A stretch of DNA of 23,016 bases. It comes from an uncultured Oscillospiraceae bacterium (lineage in GTDB: Bacteria; Bacillota; Clostridia; Oscillospirales; Ruminococcaceae). A program made the translations under genes and the position numbers. Below are positions 8,317 to 16,530 of this stretch, in pieces; positions within the stretch are counted from its first letter, which is position 1; each line of letters begins with the position of its first letter. The stretch spans positions 1 to 23,016 of the forward strand of contig CAKSGA010000029.1 in assembly GCA_934454435.1 (NCBI GenBank). The letters are read 5' to 3'. Under the pieces are notes generated by a model, which saw only the letters and a program-made list of their open reading frames with translations, ran no database searches and had not been told where the DNA came from.

Positions 8317-9013
8317 CACCCAGACGAGCTTTGACGACATAAAAGAAAGCTATGCCAGGATCTGTGAAAACATAGAGAGAGCCAGGGCTGCCTCCGGGCG
8401 GACTGATGAGGTCCGGCTGATGGCGGTGACCAAGACAGTGACCCCGGAGCGCATCAATTATGCGATAGGACTGGGGATAGACCTGCTGGGTGAGAATCGT
8501 GTGCAGGAATATATGGACAAGCGTGAGCAGTATCAGCCGGCGGAGGTCCATTTCATCGGCGGGCTGCAAAGCAACAAGGTCAAGTACATTATTGACAAGG
8601 TTTCAATGATCCATTCCGTGGATAATCTCAGGCTTGCAGAAGAGATAAGTAGGCGTGCGGGACAGCACGGGCTGGACATGGATATACTCGCTGAGATAAA
8701 CATCGGCGGGGAAGAAACGAAGGGAGGCGTCACGCCTGAAAGCGCAGAGGAATTCTGTGCACAGGTTGGGGAGCTTCCGCATATCAGACTCAGAGGTCTG
8801 ATGACGATACCGCCGCCTGGCTGCGGGGAAGGGGTCTTTGCAGGAATGCAGAGGCTGTTCTCCGACCTGAGCACGGACAAGTCCGTCAATAAAGACGGCA
8901 GGTTCGATACTCTCTCCATGGGGATGTCGGGAGATTACGAAACGGCGGTAAAGCATGGGTCCACAATTGTCCGGATAGGCTCTGGGCTGTTCGGATACAG
9001 AAAATACTTATAA
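8294..9013 (+). CDS. yggS: YggS/YlmE family pyridoxal phosphate homeostasis protein
   Basis: 239 residues, a PLP-binding single-domain TIM barrel resembling the N-terminal domain of alanine racemase. The PLP lysine is K47 in RLMAVTKTV. Other family motifs are LLGENRVQEY, EVHFIGGLQSNKVKYI, EINIGGEETKGG, GLMTIPP, LSMGMSGDYE and GSTIVRIGSGLFGYR. The family buffers PLP and affects amino-acid and vitamin B6 balance rather than catalysing a known reaction. The ATG at 8294 lies 23 bases inside the preceding gene with AAGGA just before it, pointing to translational coupling. In B. subtilis the same gene (ylmE) precedes sepF, as here. Confidence 0.94.
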   Translation: MKEKLLSNTQTSFDDIKESYARICENIERARAASGRTDEVRLMAVTKTVTPERINYAIGLGIDLLGENRVQEYMDKREQYQPAEVHFIGGLQSNKVKYIIDKVSMIHSVDNLRLAEEISRRAGQHGLDMDILAEINIGGEETKGGVTPESAEEFCAQVGELPHIRLRGLMTIPPPGCGEGVFAGMQRLFSDLSTDKSVNKDGRFDTLSMGMSGDYETAVKHGSTIVRIGSGLFGYRKYL

Positions 9014-9031
9014 TAATTGGGAGGAAATATC

Positions 9032-9478
9032 ATGGGTTTCAGCGACATTTTTGCAAAGTTCAGACAGAACGACGAGGAGTTTGAGGACGACACCTACACA
9101 AGCTACGACGACTCTTCTTCTGCTGTTACAGAGGAGGAAGCAGAGGCTCCCTCCAGATTTACTGCATCCCGCACCAGCGATAAGGTGATCAGCATGCACA
9201 ACAGTGGCTTCCACGGGGCTTCCGTAAAGGTTATCCAGCCCCTCAAGTATGAGGATATCATGAAGGATCCGGTTCGCTTCCTGAGAGAGAACACAAGCGT
9301 TGTACTGAACCTCGAGAAGGTTGCAAGCAACGACTCCAGAAAGAGAATGGTAGACTTCATGGCAGGCGTTGTTGCCGCTATCGACGGCAGGATCGTAAGA
9401 ATTGCAGAGTGCACCTATTTTGTTGTTCCGAGGTCTGTTGACCTCAGCGGCGACATGATGGAGCCTGAGCAGTTCTGA
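9032..9478 (+). CDS. sepF: Cell division protein SepF
   Basis: 148 residues. SepF tethers and bundles FtsZ at the membrane in Gram-positive bacteria. The N-terminus MGFSDIFAKFRQ fits the amphipathic membrane-binding helix. An acidic, variable linker (about 13-60) follows, then the conserved domain at about 65-142 (KVIQPLKYEDIMKDP, VVLNLEKVASNDSRKRMVDF, VPRSVDLSG). I chose ATG 9032 because GGGAGG lies at 9019-9024; an upstream in-frame TTG at 9017 overlaps that site and would add only five residues. Its stop is separated by two bases from the next ATG. Confidence 0.96.
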   Translation: MGFSDIFAKFRQNDEEFEDDTYTSYDDSSSAVTEEEAEAPSRFTASRTSDKVISMHNSGFHGASVKVIQPLKYEDIMKDPVRFLRENTSVVLNLEKVASNDSRKRMVDFMAGVVAAIDGRIVRIAECTYFVVPRSVDLSGDMMEPEQF

Positions 9479-9480
9479 TA

Positions 9481-10254
9481 ATGGACCCCCGGCTGTTAAG
9501 AGATCCGGGGCTGCTCAGTGAAGAGGAACGTTTTCTTTCCGCACACATTGCCGACCTGAAAAAAGCGGCTGAGCGTTCAGGGACTCCGAGGTTCTCAGGG
9601 TTCCTGAACGAACGTGAGGCGGCGGTCGCACAGTTCGCCGTAAAGGGAATTCCGTGCTTCTACGGAGGGTATCCTGACGCTGAAAGGACCGTGTGCGGCT
9701 TTGTTGAGGGAACTTATGCGCAGGAGCTTCCGCCGGAAGATACATTTCCGGTGAGCGCTGTGACGTTCAGCTTCAGGAAAAGCGATGTGCTGACGCACCG
9801 GGAGATCCTGGGTGCGCTGATGTCGCTTGAGATCAGGAGAGAGCTGCTCGGAGATATACTTACTGCGGAGGGCTATGCCGTAGTGTTCGTGCTGGAGGGA
9901 GCCGTTGACCTGGTGAGCTCCGTGGACAAGATCGGCAGGGTCGGTGTTTCCGCAGAAATCGGCGTAACAAAACCGCTTCCGGAGCAGAAAATGCTGCGGA
10001 CGGAGCATACAGTATCGTCACTGAGACTGGACTGCGTTGTGAGCGCCGCAATAAATACGTCAAGAGATAGATCCGCATCGCTCATAAAATCGGGCATGGT
10101 CAGTGCGGACTTTTTACCATGCACAAATGTATGTGCAGAAGTCAGGGAGAACACAGTGATCTCCATACGGGGCAGCGGCAGGTACCGCCTGTCTGGAATT
10201 TCAGGAGAGACCCGCAAGGGTCGTATCCGCATTACTATCGAAAAATATCTCTGA
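9481..10254 (+). CDS. ylmH: YlmH family RNA-binding protein with C-terminal S4 domain
   Basis: 257 residues. The N-terminal part has the YlmH layout (FSGFLNEREAAVAQ, then CFYGGYPDAERTVCGF). The C-terminal S4 RNA-binding domain is at about 183-257 (VSAAINTSRDRSASLI, then GSGRYRLSGISGETRKGR). In B. subtilis YlmH binds ribosomal complexes and has been linked to ribosome-associated quality control; whether that holds here is inference. The start lies two bases after the sepF stop with no clear Shine-Dalgarno, so translation probably continues from sepF. In B. subtilis ylmG lies between the two genes; it is missing here. Confidence 0.9.
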   Translation: MDPRLLRDPGLLSEEERFLSAHIADLKKAAERSGTPRFSGFLNEREAAVAQFAVKGIPCFYGGYPDAERTVCGFVEGTYAQELPPEDTFPVSAVTFSFRKSDVLTHREILGALMSLEIRRELLGDILTAEGYAVVFVLEGAVDLVSSVDKIGRVGVSAEIGVTKPLPEQKMLRTEHTVSSLRLDCVVSAAINTSRDRSASLIKSGMVSADFLPCTNVCAEVRENTVISIRGSGRYRLSGISGETRKGRIRITIEKYL

Positions 10255-10317
10255 ATATTCAGAGTGACACATATGTATCGCTGACGCTTTCGGTGATCAG
10301 GAAGGAAGTACAGTAAA

Positions 10318-11211
10318 ATGAATGCAAAGGACATATTGTCAAGACGTTTTGAGAAAGCTACCTTCAATGGCTATAAGACAGATGACGTTGACGAGTTCCT
10401 GCGTGAGATCTCCAGTGAGTATTCTCAGCTGCAGAAGGATAAGAACGAGCTTGAGAGAAAGCTCGAGGTCCTCGCTGACAAGATACGTGAGTACCGGGAC
10501 GATGAGGACGCATTAAAGGACGCTCTGCTGCTCGCACAGAAGCAGGGCAACCAGATCGTGAACGACTCCAAGGCAGCCGCTGAAAAGCTCCGCAAGGAGA
10601 CCCAGGAAGCGACTGACAAGCAGATCGCCGAGGCGCAGGCAAAGGCTGACAAGATCAGCGCAGACGCTGACGAGTACGCAAAGCGCATCACCAGGGAAAC
10701 GAACGAGCGTGCTGACAAGATGATCAAGGAAGCCCAGGCAAAGGCAAAGGAGATCGATCAGCAGATGAAGAAGCAGATCGAGATCCAGCAGAACATTCTT
10801 CAGAAGACCCGCAAGGAAGCAGACGAGTACAGGAATCGCCTGCTGACCGCATATAAGTCCCACATGGACCTTATCGCAAAGCTGCCGGAGATGTGCGAGA
10901 ACGAATATATCCGCAACACCGCCGCCGAAGTCGAGAAGCGTGAAGCTGAAAAGGCAAAGGCAGCCGCAGCAAAGCAGGCTGTGAAGCCGGCTCCCGCCGC
11001 AGAAAAGCCCGTTGAGGCCGAGAAGGCTCCCGAGGAGGAGGAGAAGAAGCCGGTCGCAGCCGGAAACGCCCCGGCAGAGGAACCATTCAGTTCCATGCCG
11101 CATGACGCCGGAAAGGCCGCCGAGAACGATCTGCCGTTCTTCAGTTCCAGCCAGGAGAAGAAGCCCCGCCATACTGACCTACAGTTCGGCAAGGGCAACA
11201 CGATGAAGTAA
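10318..11211 (+). CDS. divIVA: DivIVA domain cell division/polarity protein
   Basis: 297 residues. The N-terminal membrane-curvature domain has ILSRRFEKATFNGYKTDDVD and EFL. A long coiled coil rich in Glu, Lys, Ala and Gln runs from about 30 to 215. A low-complexity Ala/Pro/Glu/Lys tail follows, ending in a short conserved-looking segment (DLPFFSSSQEKKP). DivIVA gathers at curved membrane, at poles and septa, and recruits partners in division and wall growth. Here it is longer than the B. subtilis protein (about 160 residues), because of the tail. AAGGAAG precedes ATG 10318. A hairpin at 11217-11231 without a T tract separates it from ileS, so read-through is likely. Confidence 0.95.
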   Translation: MNAKDILSRRFEKATFNGYKTDDVDEFLREISSEYSQLQKDKNELERKLEVLADKIREYRDDEDALKDALLLAQKQGNQIVNDSKAAAEKLRKETQEATDKQIAEAQAKADKISADADEYAKRITRETNERADKMIKEAQAKAKEIDQQMKKQIEIQQNILQKTRKEADEYRNRLLTAYKSHMDLIAKLPEMCENEYIRNTAAEVEKREAEKAKAAAAKQAVKPAPAAEKPVEAEKAPEEEEKKPVAAGNAPAEEPFSSMPHDAGKAAENDLPFFSSSQEKKPRHTDLQFGKGNTMK

Positions 11212-11262
11212 AACCCCTCCGCAATACGGAGAAAGATATAAAACAATAAGGAGACATAGCTG

Positions 11263-14088
11263 ATGTCAGAGGATTTCAACAACACATTAAATCTTCCCAA
11301 GACCGACTTCCCGATGAGGGGCAATCTCCCTCAGAGAGAGCCGGAGATGCTGGACAAGTGGGAGGAGGACCGTCTTTACTATGCCCTTTCTGAAAAGAAC
11401 AAGGGCAAGCCGTCCTATACCCTCCACGACGGACCACCCTATGCGAACGGCAATATCCACATGGGTACTGCGATGAACAAGGTCCTGAAGGATATTATCG
11501 TAAAGTACAAGAGCATGACAGGCTTCAATGCAAATTACGTTCCCGGCTGGGACTGTCATGGTCTGCCCATCGAGCTGAAAGCTATCAAGCAGATCGGCCT
11601 TGACAGCGGCACTATCGACCCGGTAACTCTCAGAAAGAGCTGCCGTGAGTTCGCTCTGTCCTGCCTGGACGGTCAGAAGAAGCAGTTCAAGCGCCTTGGC
11701 GTCTGGGGCGACTTCGATGATCCTTACCTGACCATCAAGCCTGAGTTCGAGGCAAAGCAGGTCGAGGTTTTCGGCAAGATGATGCAGAAGGGCTATATAT
11801 ACAAGGGTCTGAAGCCGGTTTACTGGTGCGCAGACTGCAACACTGCCCTCGCAGAAGCTGAGATCGAGTACCAGGACGATCCCTGCTATTCTATCTACGT
11901 AAAGTTCCCGATCACAAATTCAAAGGGCAGGTTCGATGATCTCGGCATTGATCTGAGCAAGGCTTATGTCGTTATCTGGACCACCACTACCTGGACGCTC
12001 CCGGGCAATCTGGCTATCTGCCTTGGCCCGAACTATGAGTACACCTTCGTAAAGGTCGAGGACGAGGAGAGCAAGTCATTCGGTCAGTACCTGCTGATGG
12101 CTGCCGAGCTTGTTTCCACCGTTATGGACGCTGTTGGTATCAGGAAGTACAGCACCGTTGGTTCATTCCTTGGCTCCGAGCTGGAGCTTATCGAAACCGA
12201 CCACCCGTTCATTGGCAGAAAGTCCCCGGTTATCGTCGGCGACCATGTTACTCTGGACAGCGGTACAGGCTGCGTTCATACTGCGCCTGGCTTCGGTCTT
12301 GAGGACTTTGAGGTATGCAACAAGTACAAGGGCATGTTCAAGATAATCGTGCCCGTAAACGAAAAGGGCGTGCTGACCGAGGAAGCCGGCGATTTCGCAG
12401 GCTTAAAGACCGCAGACGCTAACAAGGTAATAGCAAAGCGCCTTGAGGATGACAACACCCTGCTCGCAATGAAGAAGATCGTCCACCCGTATCCGCACTG
12501 CTGGCGCTGCCACGAGCCAATCATCTACCGTGCGACCGACCAGTGGTTCTGCAATGTTGATATGTTCAAGGACGAAACCATCAAGGCGATCGAGGACGTA
12601 CAGTGGATCCCTGAGTGGGGCGAGGAACGTATCAAGAACATGGTCAACATGCGCAGCGACTGGTGCATTTCCCGTCAGCGCCGCTGGGGCGTTCCGATTC
12701 CGATCCTCTACTGTGAGGACTGCGGTAAGGTCATTGTAAATGACGAAACCATCAAGGCTATTTCTGACATGTTCAGAAAGGAAAGCTCCGATTCCTGGTA
12801 TTCCAGGGATCCGTCCGAGTTCATTCCCGCAAGCGTCAGGTGCGAGTGCGGATGCAATAAGTTCCGCAAGGAGATGGATATCTTTGACGTCTGGTTCGAC
12901 TCCGGCTGCACACATGCCGCTGTCCTCCAGGAGCGTCCTGAGCTGTCCTGGCCGGCTGACCTCTACCTTGAGGGCTGCGACCAGTACAGAGGCTGGTTCC
13001 AGAGCTCCCTGCTGACCTCCGTTGCGACTACCGGCAGAGCGCCTTATAAGGCAGTCTGCACCCACGGCTGGGTAGTTGACGGCAAGGGCGAGGTAATGCA
13101 CAAGTCCAAGGGCAACGTAGTTCTGCCTGAGGAAGTAATCAGCAAGTACGGCGCTGATGTTCTCCGTCTGTGGGTCGCTTCACTGGACTTCCACAATGAT
13201 GTCCGTGTATCTCCCGAGATGCTGAAGCAGCTTTCCGAAGCGTACAGAAAGATCAGAAACACAGCACGCTTTATTCTTGGCAACCTGGGCAACGGTGAGG
13301 GATTCAACCCTGACACTGATATGGTCGCACTGGATAAGCTCAGCGACTTTGACAAGTGGGCTCTTGCAAGACTTGATGCTGTTATCGGGAAGGTAAAGGC
13401 ATCCTATGAGTCCTTTGACTTCTATCTTGCATACCATGCTATCCACAGTTTCTGCGTTGTTGACATGTCAAACTTCTACCTGGATATCGTCAAGGATACT
13501 CTGTATTGTTCCGCTGAAAAGTCCGAGGACAGACGTGCTGTTCAGACTACAATGTATATCATTCTGGATTCTCTGGTAAGACTTGTAGCGCCTATCCTGA
13601 CGTTCACCTCTGACGAGATCTGGAAGTTCATGCCGCACAAGTCCACTGACGACCTGAGGGGCGTTCCGTTCAACCAGATGCCCGAACAGACCGGCGTTGA
13701 GATAAGTGCTGAGTTCGAGGCTAAGTGGAACAGGATCCACGCAGTACGTGACGATGTCCTTAAGGCTCTTGAGGAGAAGCGTACCGCAGGCGTTATCGGT
13801 AAGTCCCTTGACGCTGGCGTGACCATCTTTGCCGAGGGCGCAGACTTTGAGCAGCTGTCCTCTTATCCGGAGCTTGCACAGGCGTTCTCCGTTTCCTACG
13901 TAAATGTGAAGAACGGCGCTGACGGCGAGTTCAAGGGCGCTGTAGAGGGCGTTTCAGTGACCGTTGAAAAGGCGTCCGGCGAGATGTGCGAGCGCTGCTG
14001 GAGCCACGCTCCGACAGTCGGCTCTGACGAACAGTATCCGCACCTCTGCGCACGCTGTGCAGCAGTCATGAAGCTTGATCTGGGCTGA
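11263..14088 (+). CDS. ileS: Isoleucine--tRNA ligase IleS
   Basis: 941 residues, a class I synthetase that charges tRNA-Ile and edits valine. Seen in order: N-terminal PYANGNIHMGTAMNKVLKD, the editing (CP1) domain, WCISRQRRWGVPIP, the KMSKS-region loop DGKGEVMHKSKGN, LRLWVASLDFHNDVR, the anticodon-binding domain and a C-terminal zinc knuckle (C909, C912, C929, C932). Both class I signatures are variant: HIGH is HMGT (66-69) and KMSKS is VMHKS (611-615), keeping His66 and Lys614. ATG 11263 follows AAGGAG. The upstream gap of 51 bases is too short for a T-box, so control must come from the operon. A terminator follows the gene. Confidence 0.97.
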   Translation: MSEDFNNTLNLPKTDFPMRGNLPQREPEMLDKWEEDRLYYALSEKNKGKPSYTLHDGPPYANGNIHMGTAMNKVLKDIIVKYKSMTGFNANYVPGWDCHGLPIELKAIKQIGLDSGTIDPVTLRKSCREFALSCLDGQKKQFKRLGVWGDFDDPYLTIKPEFEAKQVEVFGKMMQKGYIYKGLKPVYWCADCNTALAEAEIEYQDDPCYSIYVKFPITNSKGRFDDLGIDLSKAYVVIWTTTTWTLPGNLAICLGPNYEYTFVKVEDEESKSFGQYLLMAAELVSTVMDAVGIRKYSTVGSFLGSELELIETDHPFIGRKSPVIVGDHVTLDSGTGCVHTAPGFGLEDFEVCNKYKGMFKIIVPVNEKGVLTEEAGDFAGLKTADANKVIAKRLEDDNTLLAMKKIVHPYPHCWRCHEPIIYRATDQWFCNVDMFKDETIKAIEDVQWIPEWGEERIKNMVNMRSDWCISRQRRWGVPIPILYCEDCGKVIVNDETIKAISDMFRKESSDSWYSRDPSEFIPASVRCECGCNKFRKEMDIFDVWFDSGCTHAAVLQERPELSWPADLYLEGCDQYRGWFQSSLLTSVATTGRAPYKAVCTHGWVVDGKGEVMHKSKGNVVLPEEVISKYGADVLRLWVASLDFHNDVRVSPEMLKQLSEAYRKIRNTARFILGNLGNGEGFNPDTDMVALDKLSDFDKWALARLDAVIGKVKASYESFDFYLAYHAIHSFCVVDMSNFYLDIVKDTLYCSAEKSEDRRAVQTTMYIILDSLVRLVAPILTFTSDEIWKFMPHKSTDDLRGVPFNQMPEQTGVEISAEFEAKWNRIHAVRDDVLKALEEKRTAGVIGKSLDAGVTIFAEGADFEQLSSYPELAQAFSVSYVNVKNGADGEFKGAVEGVSVTVEKASGEMCERCWSHAPTVGSDEQYPHLCARCAAVMKLDLG

Positions 14089-14096
14089 TGAATTCC

Positions 14097-14131
14097 GGCA
14101 GGGGAGGGGGGCGACCTTTCCCTGCCTTTTT
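14097..14131 (+). terminator. Rho-independent terminator after ileS
   Basis: A GC-rich hairpin, GGCAGGG (14097-14103) pairing with CCCTGCC (14120-14126), followed by five T (14127-14131). It closes the hfq-ileS transcript. No convincing promoter is seen between it and lspA, so partial read-through into lspA is possible. Confidence 0.85.
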
Positions 14132-14200
14132 CGGTGAAGTAGGGCAGCGCCGCACGGGATACCAGCGTGTTGCCTTAGGTCAGTTCGGAGAAAGGGCATA

Positions 14201-14773
14201 ATGAAAGCATTTCTGAGTAAATACCGGCAGTATGCGGCGCTTGTTCTGTCGCTTCTGCTGGTGGTTATAGATCAGCTGACCAAATGGCTGATCAGCACGA
14301 ACATGGAGCTCAATTCCGTGGTGAACCTCATCAAGATCGGGGACACCGAGGTGCTCAACCTTTACTACTGCCTGAACATTGGTTCCGCTTTCAGCATGAT
14401 GGAGGGCAAGACCATATTCCTGATAGCTATCACCTCTGTTGTGATAGCAGCGCTGATCACGGGACTTCTGACGAAGAAAATACGCCGTCCGTCCTTTGTG
14501 ATAGCCGTTTCGCTGATAATCGGCGGCGGCATCGGCAACCTGATAGACCGTATTTTCAACGAAGGCGCAGTGGTGGATTTTATAGATGTCCGCATAATCA
14601 ATTTTGCAATATTCAATTTTGCGGATATCTGCGCAGTGGTCGGTGGTATACTTCTCTGCCTGTTCGTTATCATTGACGAGGTCAGGGAGAACCGCCAGAA
14701 GAAGCTCGGCAAGAATGCCGATGGCAAACCTGGTGAAAAGTCCGACATACAGAACGCCGATGGAAACGATTGA
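14201..14773 (+). CDS. lspA: Lipoprotein signal peptidase LspA (signal peptidase II)
   Basis: 190 residues with four predicted membrane helices. LspA is the aspartyl protease that cuts the signal peptide of diacylglyceryl-modified prolipoproteins. Family motifs seen: VVIDQLTKW (22-30), LNIGSAFSM (58-66), GGGIGNLIDRI (108-118), VVDFID (124-129) and FNFAD (139-143); D126 and D142 are the likely catalytic pair. A hydrophilic tail rich in Lys, Asn and Asp (about 161-190) extends beyond the usual end. A weak GGAG at 14186-14189 lies rather far from ATG 14201. It overlaps the next gene by 14 bases. The lspA to pseudouridine synthase order is that of B. subtilis lspA-ylyB. Confidence 0.96.
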   Translation: MKAFLSKYRQYAALVLSLLLVVIDQLTKWLISTNMELNSVVNLIKIGDTEVLNLYYCLNIGSAFSMMEGKTIFLIAITSVVIAALITGLLTKKIRRPSFVIAVSLIIGGGIGNLIDRIFNEGAVVDFIDVRIINFAIFNFADICAVVGGILLCLFVIIDEVRENRQKKLGKNADGKPGEKSDIQNADGND

Positions 14774-15656
14774 GCTGATATCCCCTGGCGGAGTCCGCCT
14801 TGATAAGCTGATAGCTGATGGCACGGAGCTTTCCCGCAGCGCAGCGGTCAGGCTTATTGAAGAGGGAAGCGTCACGGTGAATGGGGGTCACTGCGGCAAA
14901 AAGGACATGCCGCCGGCAGGTTCTGTCATCGTGATATCAGTGCCGGAGCCGAAGAGCACCGACATTCTTCCCGAGGATATCCCGCTGGAGATAGTGTATG
15001 AGGACGGCGACCTGCTGGTGGTGAACAAGCCGAAGGGCATGGTAGTCCATCCGGCGGCGGGGCATTATTCCGGCACACTGGTCAATGCGCTGATGTTTCA
15101 TTGCGGCGACAGTCTTTCAGGGATAAACGGTGAGATACGCCCGGGGATAGTCCATAGGATAGACAAGGACACCAGCGGGCTTCTGATGGTCGCAAAGAAT
15201 GACTTTGCCCACCTGGGGCTTTCGGAGCAGATAAAGGAACACAGCTTCACCCGGGAGTACGAAACGGTCGTGTGCGGTTCGATAAAAGAGGACGGCACGG
15301 TGGACGCTCCGATAGGGCGCCATAAGACCGACCGCAAGAAGATGTGCGTGACCCCGGAGAATTCCCGGCAAGCTGTAACGCATTATTTCGTGCTGGAGCG
15401 CTTTGCAGGCTACACGCACCTTCGGGTAAGGCTGGAAACCGGCAGGACGCATCAGATACGTGTCCATATGGCGTATCTGGGACACCCGGTCGCCGGGGAC
15501 CCGGTCTATGGAAACGGCAGGCCGGCATGGCTGGAGGGTCAGTGCCTGCACGCAAAAAAGATCGGATTTGTACACCCACGGACCGGACAGTATATGGAGT
15601 TCGACAGCGAGCTGCCGGACTATTTCAGAAAATTCTTGAAAAGCATAGAGGGCTGA
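14760..15656 (+). CDS. rluD: RluA/RluD family pseudouridine synthase (YlyB type)
   Basis: 298 residues from ATG 14760. An N-terminal S4 domain (about 1-60, VRLDKLIADG then RSAAVRLIEEGSVTVNG) precedes the catalytic domain. Catalytic Asp135 is in GIVHRIDKDTSG, with LLVVNKPKGMVVHPA before and GRTHQIRVHMAYLGHPVAGD after. The family isomerises uridine in 23S rRNA; RluD makes the pseudouridines of helix 69, but the exact site here cannot be read from sequence. The frame is open far upstream, inside lspA. I chose ATG 14760 because it begins right before the S4 domain; no strong ribosome binding site marks any candidate. The next gene starts two bases after the stop. Confidence 0.92.
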   Translation: METIELISPGGVRLDKLIADGTELSRSAAVRLIEEGSVTVNGGHCGKKDMPPAGSVIVISVPEPKSTDILPEDIPLEIVYEDGDLLVVNKPKGMVVHPAAGHYSGTLVNALMFHCGDSLSGINGEIRPGIVHRIDKDTSGLLMVAKNDFAHLGLSEQIKEHSFTREYETVVCGSIKEDGTVDAPIGRHKTDRKKMCVTPENSRQAVTHYFVLERFAGYTHLRVRLETGRTHQIRVHMAYLGHPVAGDPVYGNGRPAWLEGQCLHAKKIGFVHPRTGQYMEFDSELPDYFRKFLKSIEG

Positions 15657-15658
15657 TA

Positions 15659-16465
15659 ATGGATTTCAGCAAGGTAATACTGATGACGGACCTCGACGGG
15701 ACGCTGCTTACAGACGACAAGCAGATACTCCCCGGGGACCTGGAAGCGATAGAGCGTTTCCGTGCCGGGGGCGGTTTGTTCACGATGGCGACCGGCAGGG
15801 GTTATGCGATGGCAAAGCACGTTGCCGACAAGCTCCGGCTGGACTGCCCGGCGGTGGTCTATAACGGCGCTGCGGTGTATGATTTCCGGCAGGAGAAATT
15901 CCTGTGGCAGTGCGCCATCGGCGATAAGGCTCCTGGCATTATAAAGCGCATAGCGGAGCGTTATCCTGATATTGGCGTGGAAGTCCTGCGGGGAAACGTG
16001 GTGCATGTTCCATATCTCAATGAGATGGAGCAGTGGCATCTTGACCTGGAGCAGGTCCCGGCGGATTTCACTCGGCTGGACGATATCCCGGGGGACGGCT
16101 GGCTGAAGGTGCTTTTCGCCTATCCGCCGGAAAAGCTGGACGAGCTCGAAGCGTACGTTGAGAGCACGCCGGAGTTCGGCGGTGTTCATTGGGTTCGGTC
16201 AGCGCCGATGTTCTTTGAGTGCCTGCCCGAGGGGATTGACAAGTCGGCGGGCTACCGTAAGCTGATAGAAGCGGTAGGCGCTGAGGAAAGGTTCACAGTC
16301 GCCGCCGGGGATTTCATGAACGATCTGGCGATGATAAAGTCTGCGGACCTTGGCGCAGCGGTCGCAAATGCGCAGCCGTCAGTCAGGGAAGCGGCGGATA
16401 TCGTGCTGTGCGATAACAACTCAGGAGCTATGGTGCAGCTGATAGCACACATCGAAAAAATGTAA
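15659..16465 (+). CDS. Cof-type HAD-superfamily hydrolase
   Basis: 268 residues. HAD motif I is DLDGTLLTDD (nucleophile D11, acid/base D13), motif II lies in FTMATGRGYAMA and motif IV is GDFMND (217-222). The middle third forms the large C2-type cap typical of Cof/YidA/YbiV phosphatases. These enzymes dephosphorylate sugar phosphates, FMN, PLP and other small molecules with wide overlap, so the substrate cannot be named. ATG 15659 lies two bases after the preceding stop; the frame is open upstream but only as antiphase overlap with rluD. Confidence 0.9.
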   Translation: MDFSKVILMTDLDGTLLTDDKQILPGDLEAIERFRAGGGLFTMATGRGYAMAKHVADKLRLDCPAVVYNGAAVYDFRQEKFLWQCAIGDKAPGIIKRIAERYPDIGVEVLRGNVVHVPYLNEMEQWHLDLEQVPADFTRLDDIPGDGWLKVLFAYPPEKLDELEAYVESTPEFGGVHWVRSAPMFFECLPEGIDKSAGYRKLIEAVGAEERFTVAAGDFMNDLAMIKSADLGAAVANAQPSVREAADIVLCDNNSGAMVQLIAHIEKM

Positions 16466-16468
16466 ACC

Positions 16469-16510
16469 AGCGGGGAACCGCTTGAATAAAGTTAAACCGG
16501 GCGAAAGCCC
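16469..16510 (+). promoter_or_regulatory. Two tetraloop hairpins in the transketolase leader
   Basis: Two compact perfect hairpins stand before the first transketolase gene: AGCGG-GGAA-CCGCT (16469-16482) and GGGC-GAAA-GCCC (16499-16510). The second has a GNRA loop and ends 10 bases before the ribosome binding site. Neither is followed by a T tract, so they are not terminators. They may stabilise or regulate the transketolase mRNA; function is unknown. Confidence 0.35.
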
Positions 16511-16530
16511 ATAATTCACAGGAGGTCTAT

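Noticed and set aside
10513..11172. 219-codon Leu/Cys-rich minus-strand frame opposite divIVA
   Set aside because: A mirror of the Glu/Lys/Ala coiled coil (AAG and GAG read as CTT and CTC), not a membrane protein gene.
11212..11262. T-box riboswitch before ileS
   Set aside because: Only 51 bases are available, with one 5-base hairpin (11217-11231) and no T-box sequence or terminator.
12403..13101. 232-codon minus-strand frame opposite ileS
   Set aside because: Shadow of a conserved gene; no ribosome binding site or family motif.
14132..14200. Promoter for lspA after the ileS terminator
   Set aside because: No -35/-10 pair with acceptable spacing could be found by eye; read-through remains possible.
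16469..16510. Known riboswitch before transketolase
   Set aside because: The two hairpins do not match TPP, c-di-GMP, preQ1, fluoride or other core patterns I know.
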